From contig NZ_CP058627.1 in assembly GCF_013403565.1 (NCBI RefSeq), positions 1,054,001 to 1,118,000 on the forward strand: DNA of 64,000 nucleotides, read 5' to 3'. The notes below the pieces were generated by a model. That model was not told the origin of the DNA. It did not search any database and saw only the letters and a list, made by a program, of their open reading frames with translations. The DNA comes from Chitinibacter bivalviorum (GTDB taxonomy: Bacteria > Pseudomonadota > Gammaproteobacteria > Burkholderiales > Chitinibacteraceae). Each line of letters begins with the position of its first letter. Position 1 is the first letter of the stretch. A program made the position numbers and the translations under genes. Shown here piece after piece: positions 32,190-38,789 of the stretch.

Positions 32190-32599
32190 TCATTTATCAA
32201 TTTAAAGGGGTTTCTCAATATGACCATCACCATTGAACAGCTCGAAACCAAACAGGCCGAGCTCGCCACCGAACAAACCGAACTAGCCAAGCAAATCGCT
32301 AAGTTCAAGGCGCAAAACACCATTGCGCAAGTCATCGCCCTCCCCGAAGCCCGCATCGAACTGCGCGAAGGCGAGCATTACGCTGGTTTCTTGGTCGGCA
32401 AGGATGGCGTAGCAGGTCATCACGTCATTCTATTGCCTGAACAGGCCGAAGACATTAAATGGGCTGATGCGGTGAAGTGGGCCGCGGAGCAAGGTGGTGA
32501 GCTGCCCACCCGCCGTGAGCAGGCTTTGCTTTTTGCCAATCTGAAAGAGCAGTTTAAAGCGGCTTGGTACTGGTCTAGCGAAACGCACGCTTCGGATTC
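32141..32599 (+). repeat. 459-bp direct repeat, second copy
   Basis: Identical by eye to 31631-32089. The region between the end of each block and the invariant 3' end contains VR3 or VR4, where all differences between the twins lie. Confidence 0.9.
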
Positions 32600-32702
32600 A
32601 GATTTTGCATGGACTCAGGATTTCTACTACGGCTTCCAGGATAACGACGACAAGACTTACGAGTTCCGTGCCCGAGCCGTCCGCAGATTAACAATTGAGT
32701 AA
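32220..32702 (+). CDS. DGR target protein 4, twin of target 3
   Basis: 160 residues, identical to target 3 through the first ~126 residues. VR4 (about 123-156) reads Asp-Phe, Thr, Asp, Tyr-Tyr, Phe, Asp-Asn-Asp-Asp and Tyr at the variable positions, so the predicted binding surface is more acidic and aromatic than that of target 3. The C-terminus is RRLTIE because the sequence after the repeat differs. Followed 21 bases later by avd. Confidence 0.88.
   Translation: MTITIEQLETKQAELATEQTELAKQIAKFKAQNTIAQVIALPEARIELREGEHYAGFLVGKDGVAGHHVILLPEQAEDIKWADAVKWAAEQGGELPTRREQALLFANLKEQFKAAWYWSSETHASDSDFAWTQDFYYGFQDNDDKTYEFRARAVRRLTIE
32587..32688 (+). repeat. DGR variable repeat VR4
   Basis: 102 bases aligned gap-free to the template with twelve differences, all at template adenines. 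VR3 and VR4 differ from each other at twelve positions. Confidence 0.9.
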
Positions 32703-32723
32703 TTTAACTATTTGGTTTTAACC

Positions 32724-33077
32724 ATGGCTTTACACACCGATCTACCGATTTATAAGCAGGCCTATGACTTACTCGACGTTGTAACTGACTTGAGCAAGAA
32801 CATGCCACGCGACTTCAAGCACAGCATCGGCGGCAAGTTGCGTGATGAATGCGTGGAAATCTTGCTGCTTATATTTCGGGCGAACGTGAACCGGAATAAA
32901 GCGCCTCATCTCACCGATTTGATCGAACGACTTCAGGTTACTGAGTTATTGCTTCGGTTGTCGCGAGATAAGCGCTTTATTTCAATTCCCCAGTACGCCA
33001 AGGGAATCGAGCTCACGAACAGTATCGGCAAGCAAGCCAGTGGGTGGCGACGCAACGCAGCATCGTCTGTTTCGTGA
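32724..33077 (+). CDS. avd: Avd-like accessory protein of the DGR
   Basis: 117 residues from ATG 32724 (a TTG four codons earlier is unlikely). An all-helical protein of the four-helix-bundle/23S-rRNA-intervening-sequence type: LPIYKQAYDLLDVVTDLSKNMPRDFKHSIGGKLRDE (start of the domain), CVEILLLIFRANVNRNKAPHL and LIERLQVTELLLRLSRDKRF. In other DGRs Avd forms a basic pentamer that binds the reverse transcriptase and the template RNA and is needed for homing. Placed between the last target and the template, as in BPP-1. Confidence 0.88.
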   Translation: MALHTDLPIYKQAYDLLDVVTDLSKNMPRDFKHSIGGKLRDECVEILLLIFRANVNRNKAPHLTDLIERLQVTELLLRLSRDKRFISIPQYAKGIELTNSIGKQASGWRRNAASSVS

Positions 33078-33244
33078 TGGTCACGGCCATTGCGACTGTA
33101 CGATTTTAATCTGGTCGTGCGACTGGCCAACAAGGCCACTCCCATGCGCAACACAGAAACCACTGGCAGCAGCCAACAGGTCTCGCGCAGTTTCTTCGCT
33201 GATCGGCACGGCCTTCGGCGAAGCGACGTAGATAGCACGAATCA
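33078..33244 (+). ncRNA. upstream part of the DGR template RNA (inferred)
   Basis: No gene in these 167 bases. A CTTCGC/GCGAAG stem lies at about 33195-33226. In characterised DGRs the template RNA extends beyond the repeat on both sides; this stretch between avd and the template is the likely 5' part. Confidence 0.4.
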
Positions 33245-33346
33245 ACGCTTCGGATTCAAATTATGCATGGAATCAGAATTTCAACAACGGCAACCAGAAT
33301 AACAACAACAAGACTAACGAGTTCCGTGCCCGAGCCGTCCGCAGAT
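33245..33346 (+). repeat. DGR template repeat TR
   Basis: 102 bases. In the reading frame of the targets it encodes 11 Asn (AAT/AAC) codons, the classic adenine-rich design in which changing the first two bases reaches many amino acids but no stop codon. Variable repeats differ from it almost only at A. The 3' ~30 bases are invariant; after position 33346 the template continues C where all four variable repeats have T, the expected TR-side (IMH*) difference. Confidence 0.9.
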
Positions 33347-34510
33347 CAAACCAAATCCGCGCACCACCCCGACTTTACCTTTGAAGAGCTTGTGCAAGCG
33401 TATTTCGATTGCCGAAAATCAAAGCGCAACAGTGGAAGCGCCCTAGCCTTTGAGCAAAGGCTGGAGCGCAACCTTTTCCGGCTTTATGACGAATTGAAAA
33501 CCAATCGTTATCAGCCAGGTAAATCAATTTGCTTTGTGATTACGAGGCCCAAGCCACGCGAAGTATGGGCGGCTGATTTTCGTGATCGCATTGTGCATCA
33601 CCTGTTTTACAACCGCGTCGCGCCACGCTTTTATGCCAGTTTTATTGCTGATAGCTGCGCCTGCATCCCTGGGCGCGGCACGCTGTACGGCGCGAAACGG
33701 CTTGAATCGAAAGTGCGCAGCATCACGCAGAACTGGAGCCAGCCAGCGCATTACCTAAAGCTCGATCTGGCGAACTTCTTTGTCAGCATCGACAAGCGCA
33801 TTCTACGCGAGCAGCTGGCTAAAAGAATTCACGAACCTTGGTGGATTGCATTGGTCGAGACGATTCTGTTTCACGATCCACGCCAAGACTATGAATTGCG
33901 AGGCAATCCAGCCTTGCTTGAGCGCGTACCGGCGCACAAACGGCTGACGAATCACCCTGCCAATCTTGGCTTGCCGATAGGCAATCTGAGCAGCCAGTTT
34001 TTCGCCAACGTGTACCTGAACGAGCTGGATCAGTTTGTGAAGCACCAGATCGGCGCGAAGCATTACATCCGTTATGTCGATGACTTCATTCTGTTGCACG
34101 AATCGCCGCAATGGCTGAATGCAGCCAAGGTCAGGATTGAAACATTCTTAGCCGAACGACTCGCGGCAAAAATTAACCAGAGCAAAACCATTCTGCAGCC
34201 AGTCGCGCGCGGCGTGGATTTTGTCGGGCAAGTCATCAAACCGTGGCGGCGTGAAGTGCGCAAACGCTCAACCAACGAAGCCATGCGCAAAGTCGCCACG
34301 ATGCCCGCAAGCGAATTATTTGAGACGGCTAATAGCTACTTTGGCCTATTCCGCCAATCCAGCGCCGGACATCACCAGTGCGCGAAGCTTGCCAATATTC
34401 TGCGTCGCCGTGGGCACACGATTAGCGGTGATGTGACTAAAACCTATCGGAAGAATTATGGAGCAAGCCATGCAAATCCACTGCCGATGCAACCACCAGG
34501 CCCCGTTTGA
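33326..34510 (+). CDS. DGR reverse transcriptase
   Basis: About 394 residues if it starts at GTG 33326 inside the template's 3' end; an in-frame ATG at 33263 would translate the template itself. Motifs in order: FTFEELVQAYFDCRKSKRNS, RPKPREVWAADFRDRIVHHL, LKLDLANFFVSIDKRIL (RT2/3), LGLPIGNLSSQ (residues ~215-224; the SQ instead of SP marks DGR enzymes), HYIRYVDDF (catalytic YVDD at ~250-253) and KINQSKTILQPVARGVDFVG. It copies the template RNA into adenine-mutagenised cDNA that replaces the variable repeats. Overlaps the next gene by 41 bases. Confidence 0.92.
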   Translation: MPEPSADQTKSAHHPDFTFEELVQAYFDCRKSKRNSGSALAFEQRLERNLFRLYDELKTNRYQPGKSICFVITRPKPREVWAADFRDRIVHHLFYNRVAPRFYASFIADSCACIPGRGTLYGAKRLESKVRSITQNWSQPAHYLKLDLANFFVSIDKRILREQLAKRIHEPWWIALVETILFHDPRQDYELRGNPALLERVPAHKRLTNHPANLGLPIGNLSSQFFANVYLNELDQFVKHQIGAKHYIRYVDDFILLHESPQWLNAAKVRIETFLAERLAAKINQSKTILQPVARGVDFVGQVIKPWRREVRKRSTNEAMRKVATMPASELFETANSYFGLFRQSSAGHHQCAKLANILRRRGHTISGDVTKTYRKNYGASHANPLPMQPPGPV

Positions 34511-34676
34511 GCAGTTCACCACCACGCTAACAGGTGAACTACCGAAGGGGCAGTACCAATGCCCTGCTTGTGGCCATGCTTGGCGACTAGCACAAGACCA
34601 ACCAGCCCGTTTAACCAGAACGGGCTTTTTTATGCCAGCGACCGTGAAGATTGTTGGGGCGCAGGCGCAGATTTAG
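34470..34676 (+). CDS. small zinc-ribbon protein
   Basis: About 68 residues from ATG 34470 (a start four codons earlier is possible). Two cysteine pairs, CRC near residue 5-7 and CPACG near 30-34, fit a single zinc ribbon. A hairpin with T tract (GCCCGTT/AACGGGC, ~34606-34632) lies within it. The same type of tiny zinc protein often precedes phage methyltransferase genes. Function unknown. Confidence 0.5.
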   Translation: MQIHCRCNHQAPFEQFTTTLTGELPKGQYQCPACGHAWRLAQDQPARLTRTGFFMPATVKIVGAQAQI

Positions 34677-34684
34677 GAGTGATG

Positions 34685-35417
34685 ATGAATGAGTTGGCTC
34701 TTTTCGCAGGCGCTGGCGGAGGAATACTTGGGGGGGCTACTCGGATGGAGAACAGTCTGCGCAGTTGAGCGTGATGCCTACGCGGCACAAGTTTTGGCGC
34801 AACGACAAAACGATGGAATTCTCAAGCCTTTCCCAATTTGGTCTGACGTGCGTAGTTTTGACGGAAGGCCGTGGAATGGAATTGCTGACGTTGTTTCTGG
34901 CGGATTCCCATGCCAAGACATCAGCGTTGCAGGTAGAGGGGCCGGAATTAGCGGGGAGCGATCTGGCTTATGGAAGCACATGCTCCGAATCATTTGCGAA
35001 GTACAACCCGCATTTGCATGGATGGAAAACAGCCCAGCGCTCACTCTTCGAGGACTTGGAGTTGTCCTTGGAGACCTGGCCGAAATCGGGTTTGATGCGC
35101 AATGGGGAGTGTTTTCATGTGAACAAGTCGGAGGGATTCACAGACGGGAGCGGATCTGGATTAAAGCTGCCAACACCAAGCGCAAACGAAGGCAAGGGAT
35201 CGAGCAAAAACAGGTACCGAAATTCAGCCGCCTACCGTGGTGCGAAAACATCGGAAGCGTTGAGGATTTGCGAGGACGATCCGATTTACCTGAACCCCTT
35301 ATTCGCAGAGTTAATCATGATGTGGCCTTTGGGGTGGACCGGCTTAAAGCCATTGGAAATGGACAAGTTCCAAGAGTGGCTGCAGCAGCATACGCCAGCT
35401 TAAATCAAATATTTTGA
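34685..35417 (+). CDS. DNA cytosine-5 methyltransferase, frameshifted at a G7 run
   Basis: The gene starts at ATG 34682/34685 (AGGAG upstream) with motif I LALFAGAGGGILGG, but that frame ends at 34768. From the run of seven G (34730-34736) on, the family sequence continues one frame over: LLGWRTVCAVERDAYAAQVL, GGFPCQDISVAGRG (catalytic PCQ), WMENSPALTLRGLG (motif VI), HRRERIWIKA (VIII) and AIGNGQVPRVAAAA (X). One G fewer, or two more, restores a single ~240-residue enzyme. Either phase-variable switching, a recent mutation or an assembly error. Would modify cytosines in phage or host DNA. Confidence 0.75.
34730..34736 (+). repeat. poly-G tract in the methyltransferase gene
   Basis: Seven consecutive G at the junction of the two frames. 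Homopolymers of this length are prone to slippage. Confidence 0.85.
34876..35403 (+). CDS. overprinted phage protein inside the methyltransferase gene
   Basis: 175 residues in another frame of the same strand, from ATG 34876 (GGAAGG eight bases upstream); the frame is open from 34765. It contains MELLTLFLADSHAKTSALQV, LHGWKTAQRSLFEDL, ETWPKSGLMRNGE, LPTPSANEGKG, YLNPLFAELIMMWPLGWT and KFQEWLQQH. I remember this series from a widespread phage family (TWPRSGMMRNG, LNP.F.EWLMG.P.GWT). So both frames appear to encode conserved proteins. Function of this one is unknown. Confidence 0.55.
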   Translation: MELLTLFLADSHAKTSALQVEGPELAGSDLAYGSTCSESFAKYNPHLHGWKTAQRSLFEDLELSLETWPKSGLMRNGECFHVNKSEGFTDGSGSGLKLPTPSANEGKGSSKNRYRNSAAYRGAKTSEALRICEDDPIYLNPLFAELIMMWPLGWTGLKPLEMDKFQEWLQQHTPA

Positions 35418-35438
35418 ACAAATCAACAAAGCCTAACC

Positions 35439-35460
35439 GCCCTCACCCGAGGGCTTTTTT
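35439..35460 (+). terminator. Rho-independent terminator behind the methyltransferase
   Basis: GCCCTC-accc-GAGGGC (35439-35454) followed by TTTTTT; its tract leads into GCGGAGAACGCA, the ribosome binding site of the next gene. Confidence 0.75.
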
Positions 35461-35472
35461 GCGGAGAACGCA

Positions 35473-35862
35473 ATGAGCGAAAATCTACAAAACCTGAAGT
35501 TGAAAAAAGTGTTTCGTGGCGAGGAAGGTTTCTACGATCTGGACCTTGCCAATGAGCCAGCCAGTATTGCACTAGAGATTGGCGAGAAATATGCCCGCCG
35601 CATCGTGGCCTGCGTGAATGTGCTCGCCGATTGCAAAACTGAAGATATTGAATACTGTATCGAACATAAATGGTCGCCGTTCAGTGGTAATGTTTTTGCT
35701 TCACGGGTCAAATTGCAACGAGAGCGCGACAAGCTGCTAGCGGCGCTGAAACTACTCACCAACGACACCACTTGCGCAATTGATGGCAGTTTGTCATGGC
35801 TAGCCCTTGGCAAGACACTCTCACTGGCTAAAGACATTATCGCAAAAGTAGCGAAGCCATGA
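35473..35862 (+). CDS. phage protein of unknown function
   Basis: 129 residues (MSENLQNLKLKKVFRGEEGF start), helical, with a central ALEIGEKYARRIVACVNVLADCKTED segment and a helix rich in Arg/Lys. Typical of small early phage genes near integrase. GGAG upstream. Overlaps the next gene by four bases. Confidence 0.55.
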   Translation: MSENLQNLKLKKVFRGEEGFYDLDLANEPASIALEIGEKYARRIVACVNVLADCKTEDIEYCIEHKWSPFSGNVFASRVKLQRERDKLLAALKLLTNDTTCAIDGSLSWLALGKTLSLAKDIIAKVAKP

Positions 35863-36050
35863 CTCGCCAGCAGTGGGAGCACCAAGTGCTAATGCGGGTT
35901 AAGCGTGACGGTGGCTTTTCAATGTTCTGGGTTACTGAAAATGGTCACCGCGCTGCAGCCGCAACTCGATTGGTCGAATCAGGAAAAATCATTAGGCAGC
36001 CCGATCAATATCCGTGGTGTGCCTATCAAATCAACCAAGCGCCCTGCTAG
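35859..36050 (+). CDS. small phage protein, possible DNA-binding
   Basis: 63 residues, basic, with HQVLMRVKRDGGFSMFWVTE and RAAAATRLVESGKIIRQ; the pattern resembles a small winged helix but is too short to be sure. Starts in the stop of the previous gene (ATGA). Confidence 0.5.
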   Translation: MTRQQWEHQVLMRVKRDGGFSMFWVTENGHRAAAATRLVESGKIIRQPDQYPWCAYQINQAPC

Positions 36051-36085
36051 TCAAGGCTTTTTTCCACCTGTTTGGAGAAGAAATC

Positions 36086-36301
36086 ATGGTCAATTACGTC
36101 ATGATCCCAAAGTTCTGCGAAATGACTGGATATACAGACCGGGCTGTTCGTAGCAAAATCTATGAGGGCGTGTGGGTTGAAGGAATCCACTACCGGCGTT
36201 CCTCTGACCGACACATTTTCATTAACTTAACGGAATTTGAAAAATGGGTAGAGGGGCAAAGCTACGCTTCCCAGGCATCGTCGCAAGGGAAAGCAGCATA
36301 A
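36086..36301 (+). CDS. xis: excisionase
   Basis: 71 residues from ATG 36086 (TTGGAGAAG upstream). It contains an AlpA/Xis-type winged helix: YVMIPKFCEMTGYTDRAVRS, KIYEGVWVEGIHY, DRHIFINLTEFEKWVEG. It would direct the integrase to excise the prophage. Overlaps the integrase start by 58 bases, a common arrangement that couples their synthesis. Confidence 0.75.
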   Translation: MVNYVMIPKFCEMTGYTDRAVRSKIYEGVWVEGIHYRRSSDRHIFINLTEFEKWVEGQSYASQASSQGKAA

Positions 36302-37416
36302 AGCTCTGGTTTATGTATCAAGGGAAGCGGCATTGGCAGTCGTTAAAGCTTGATCCAACACCAGCAAATCTGAAGCACGCAAGCAAACTTAGGGAGGAAA
36401 TAACACAGAAGATTGCCTATGGCATTTTCAATTATCAAGAGTATTTTCCTGATTCGAAGATAGCCAAGGACATGATCGAGGCAACACACGCCCCGACATT
36501 TCGGGAGTATTCGGTTCGTTGGATGACTGCCAATTCACACTTGGCCACGTCAACGCTGCATGACTACCGAAAACGGCTCGATCATTATGTATTGCCGAAA
36601 ATCGGTGAAAAACCGATGAACACGATTACTTATGGCGATATTGCCGAGCTATTGGGTTCAATTGAATGGGGATCGATGAAAACGCGGAATAACACCTGCA
36701 CAGTAATCAGACAACCATTTGAGATGGCCTTTTTAGATGGTGCGATCGACGCAAACCCAGCGGCCAGACTGAAGAACCTCAAAGCGCAAAAAGAACCGCC
36801 TGATCCGTTTTCACTTGATGAAGCGAATCAGATAATCAGTATCATGCGGAAAGATTGCGATATGTACGCCAACCTATTTGAGTTTGCTTTCTTTACCGGA
36901 TTGCGAACATCGGAGCTGTTGGAGGTGAAATGGGGGGATATTGATTGGCAACTGAGCGTTGTTCGCGTTTCGCGCGCCAAAGTTGATGGTGAGGTCAAGG
37001 GTACAAAGACTGGTCAAGTTCGTGATGTTGAGCTGAACAGCCGAGCAATTGCCGCGCTGAATCGGCAAAAAGTACATAGTTTCTTGGCGGGGGCTCAGAT
37101 TTTCATTAATCCGAACACTCGCAAAAGTATTTCAAGGGGATGTGTACTGCATCAGTACTGGGGGCGCATCATGCGCTTATCTGGCTTGAGATATCGGAAC
37201 CCATACCAGACAAGGCATACTTTTGCGACGCTGAACTTGATGGCCGGAGCAAACCCGATGTGGGTAAGTCGGCAGATGGGTCACACAAGCATGAAAATGT
37301 TGCTTGAGGTTTATTCTCGTTGGATTGATTTAGCGGATCGCTCCAGAGAGAAAAACAAGCTAGAAATCATGCTGAATGTGCCAACTGTGTGCCAGTATTT
37401 AGAAAAATCATCTTAA
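36244..37416 (+). CDS. int: tyrosine-type phage integrase
   Basis: 390 residues. The N-terminal DUF3596-type arm-binding part (IVARESSIKLWFMYQGKRHW), the core-binding domain (~80-165) and the catalytic domain with TGLRTSELLEVKWGDID (Arg), YQTRHTFAT (the HxxR position with Tyr for the first His, normal in this subfamily), MGHTSMKMLLEVYSRW (His and nucleophile Tyr). It recombines phage and bacterial attachment sites; the tRNA-Ser 25 bases behind it is the probable site. Confidence 0.92.
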   Translation: MGRGAKLRFPGIVARESSIKLWFMYQGKRHWQSLKLDPTPANLKHASKLREEITQKIAYGIFNYQEYFPDSKIAKDMIEATHAPTFREYSVRWMTANSHLATSTLHDYRKRLDHYVLPKIGEKPMNTITYGDIAELLGSIEWGSMKTRNNTCTVIRQPFEMAFLDGAIDANPAARLKNLKAQKEPPDPFSLDEANQIISIMRKDCDMYANLFEFAFFTGLRTSELLEVKWGDIDWQLSVVRVSRAKVDGEVKGTKTGQVRDVELNSRAIAALNRQKVHSFLAGAQIFINPNTRKSISRGCVLHQYWGRIMRLSGLRYRNPYQTRHTFATLNLMAGANPMWVSRQMGHTSMKMLLEVYSRWIDLADRSREKNKLEIMLNVPTVCQYLEKSS

Positions 37417-37440
37417 CCACTTGATTCTAAAGGCATATTC

Positions 37441-37531
37441 TGGCGGAGGGAGGGGGATTCGAACCCCCGATAGGCTATTAACCTATACACGCTTTCCAGG
37501 CGTGCGACTTAAACCACTCATCCATCTCTCC
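37441..37531 (-). tRNA. tRNA-Ser (anticodon GGA), probable prophage attachment site
   Basis: 91 nucleotides on the minus strand, with an encoded CCA end, anticodon loop CTGGAAA, a long variable arm as in serine tRNAs and a normal T arm (GGGGGTTCGAATCCCCC). The 3' end faces the integrase. The acceptor stem has one A-C mismatch: 5' GGAGAGA against 3' TCCCTCC. If the phage supplied the 3' half, this could reflect a difference between the phage att core and the host gene. Confidence 0.92.
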
Positions 37532-37622
37532 GCGAAGGAGGACGAATCATACGGAGCATGACTTTTTTTGACAAGCATTTTCGCACTTTTACTACGCCAG
37601 GATTGGCATCGCGGGCACACAC

Positions 37623-38447
37623 TCAATACATAAAACGCGTACTCATTTCCGCTAGATTAAGCTCCTCCAGAATCTGCCCCATTCGCTCTTTAGCTTGTTT
37701 GCGCGGGGCATTGCTGCTTTGACTGGCGATAATGAGCTCATTTTTCATCGAGTGCTCCCAGCCTACCAACTCGGTGACAGTCACTTGATAGCCCTTGGAT
37801 TGCAGTAGCAAGCAACGCAGTACATTTGTAATTTGGCTACCAAATTCTCGGGTATGGATCGGGTGGCGCCAAATTTCAGCCAAGGGCGTTTTCGCCAATG
37901 ATTGGCTTTTATGTTTGCGCAGAACGCTGGCCACCTCGGCTTGGCAGCACGGTACCAATACCATGTGCTTTGCATTTTTCTCTAAGCCAAAGCGAATCGC
38001 GTCATCGGTGGCGGTATCGCAAGCGTGCAATGCAGTTACGATGTCGATTTGCGCCGGCATTTCCTTCGCGCTTGCAGCTTGCTCCACCAGCATATCTAGA
38101 AAGGTCATACGCTCAAACCCACATTGATGTGCCAGCTCGCGGGATTTTTTTACTAGCTCGGCGCGAAATTCAGTGCCGTAGATGTGCCCTGCTGCTTTTG
38201 ACTTGAAAAACAGATCATAAATAATAAATCCCAAATACGATTTCCCGGCGCCATGATCTACCAGAGTGACATTCTCATGGTGACTCATTACGTCGTCCAG
38301 CAAGGGCTCAATGAAGTTAAAAAGGTGATAAACCTGCTTCAGTTTTCGCCGGCTATCTTGGTTGAGCTTTCCGTCTCGCGTTAAAATATGCAGTGCTTTC
38401 AGTAGCTCAAGCGATTGGCCTTCACGGATTTCTGGAATTAAATTCAT
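37623..38447 (-). CDS. SAM-dependent methyltransferase
   Basis: 274 residues; chromosomal. A Rossmann-type core with VTLVDHGAGKSYLGFIIYDL (SAM-binding, residues ~60-80), IYGTEFRAELV, IDIVTALHACDTATDDAI and the cysteine-containing MVLVPCCQAEV. It resembles the Methyltransf_32/GSTCD-like family of putative RNA or protein methyltransferases. Substrate unknown. Convergent with the tRNA-Ser boundary and separated from the next gene by a 342-base gap. Confidence 0.65.
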   Translation of the reverse strand: MNLIPEIREGQSLELLKALHILTRDGKLNQDSRRKLKQVYHLFNFIEPLLDDVMSHHENVTLVDHGAGKSYLGFIIYDLFFKSKAAGHIYGTEFRAELVKKSRELAHQCGFERMTFLDMLVEQAASAKEMPAQIDIVTALHACDTATDDAIRFGLEKNAKHMVLVPCCQAEVASVLRKHKSQSLAKTPLAEIWRHPIHTREFGSQITNVLRCLLLQSKGYQVTVTELVGWEHSMKNELIIASQSSNAPRKQAKERMGQILEELNLAEMSTRFMY

Positions 38448-38789
38448 TTAAAGTCCTTACAGGGTATATAACCAAGAGCCAATATATTGGCTGCGTCTAG
38501 CTAAATACCCGTGATATAGATAGATATTCCCTTGAGTTTTTTAACTCTGCAGGATATGAGAGCCTGGGCATTGTAAAAATTACCACTCAGGAACTGTAAT
38601 GCGTGCAATGCAGTCTGTGGATTTAGACGTAAACCTTGATTTTGATTGCCGCTTTTTTTGCCCCAAATTGCCTCATTAGTTTAGCACGCTCACATACTGA
38701 ATGCGAATGTAAGTGCCTGTTAGTTAATGGAAATTCGTTATTTCTGCTTTGTCTGTTAGTCTTGGGCAAAGTTGTATTTGAGAGTATGT
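38448..38789. other. intergenic region, no gene seen
   Basis: 342 bases between two divergent chromosomal genes. It must hold both promoters, but I see no strong -35/-10 pair and no RNA gene. AT-rich with short T runs. Confidence 0.5.

Noticed and set aside
31631..32599. CRISPR-like or satellite repeat
   Set aside because: Only two copies, each a full gene; explained by tandem gene duplication.
33326..34510. Group II intron or retron reverse transcriptase
   Set aside because: The RT carries SQ rather than the SP of group II enzymes. There is no maturase domain, intron or msr/msd-like RNA, and a template with four adenine-mutated copies is present.
1..37440. Tail fibre as DGR target
   Set aside because: No segment matching the template 3' end (GAGTTCCGTGCCCGAG) was seen in the fibre or other late genes.
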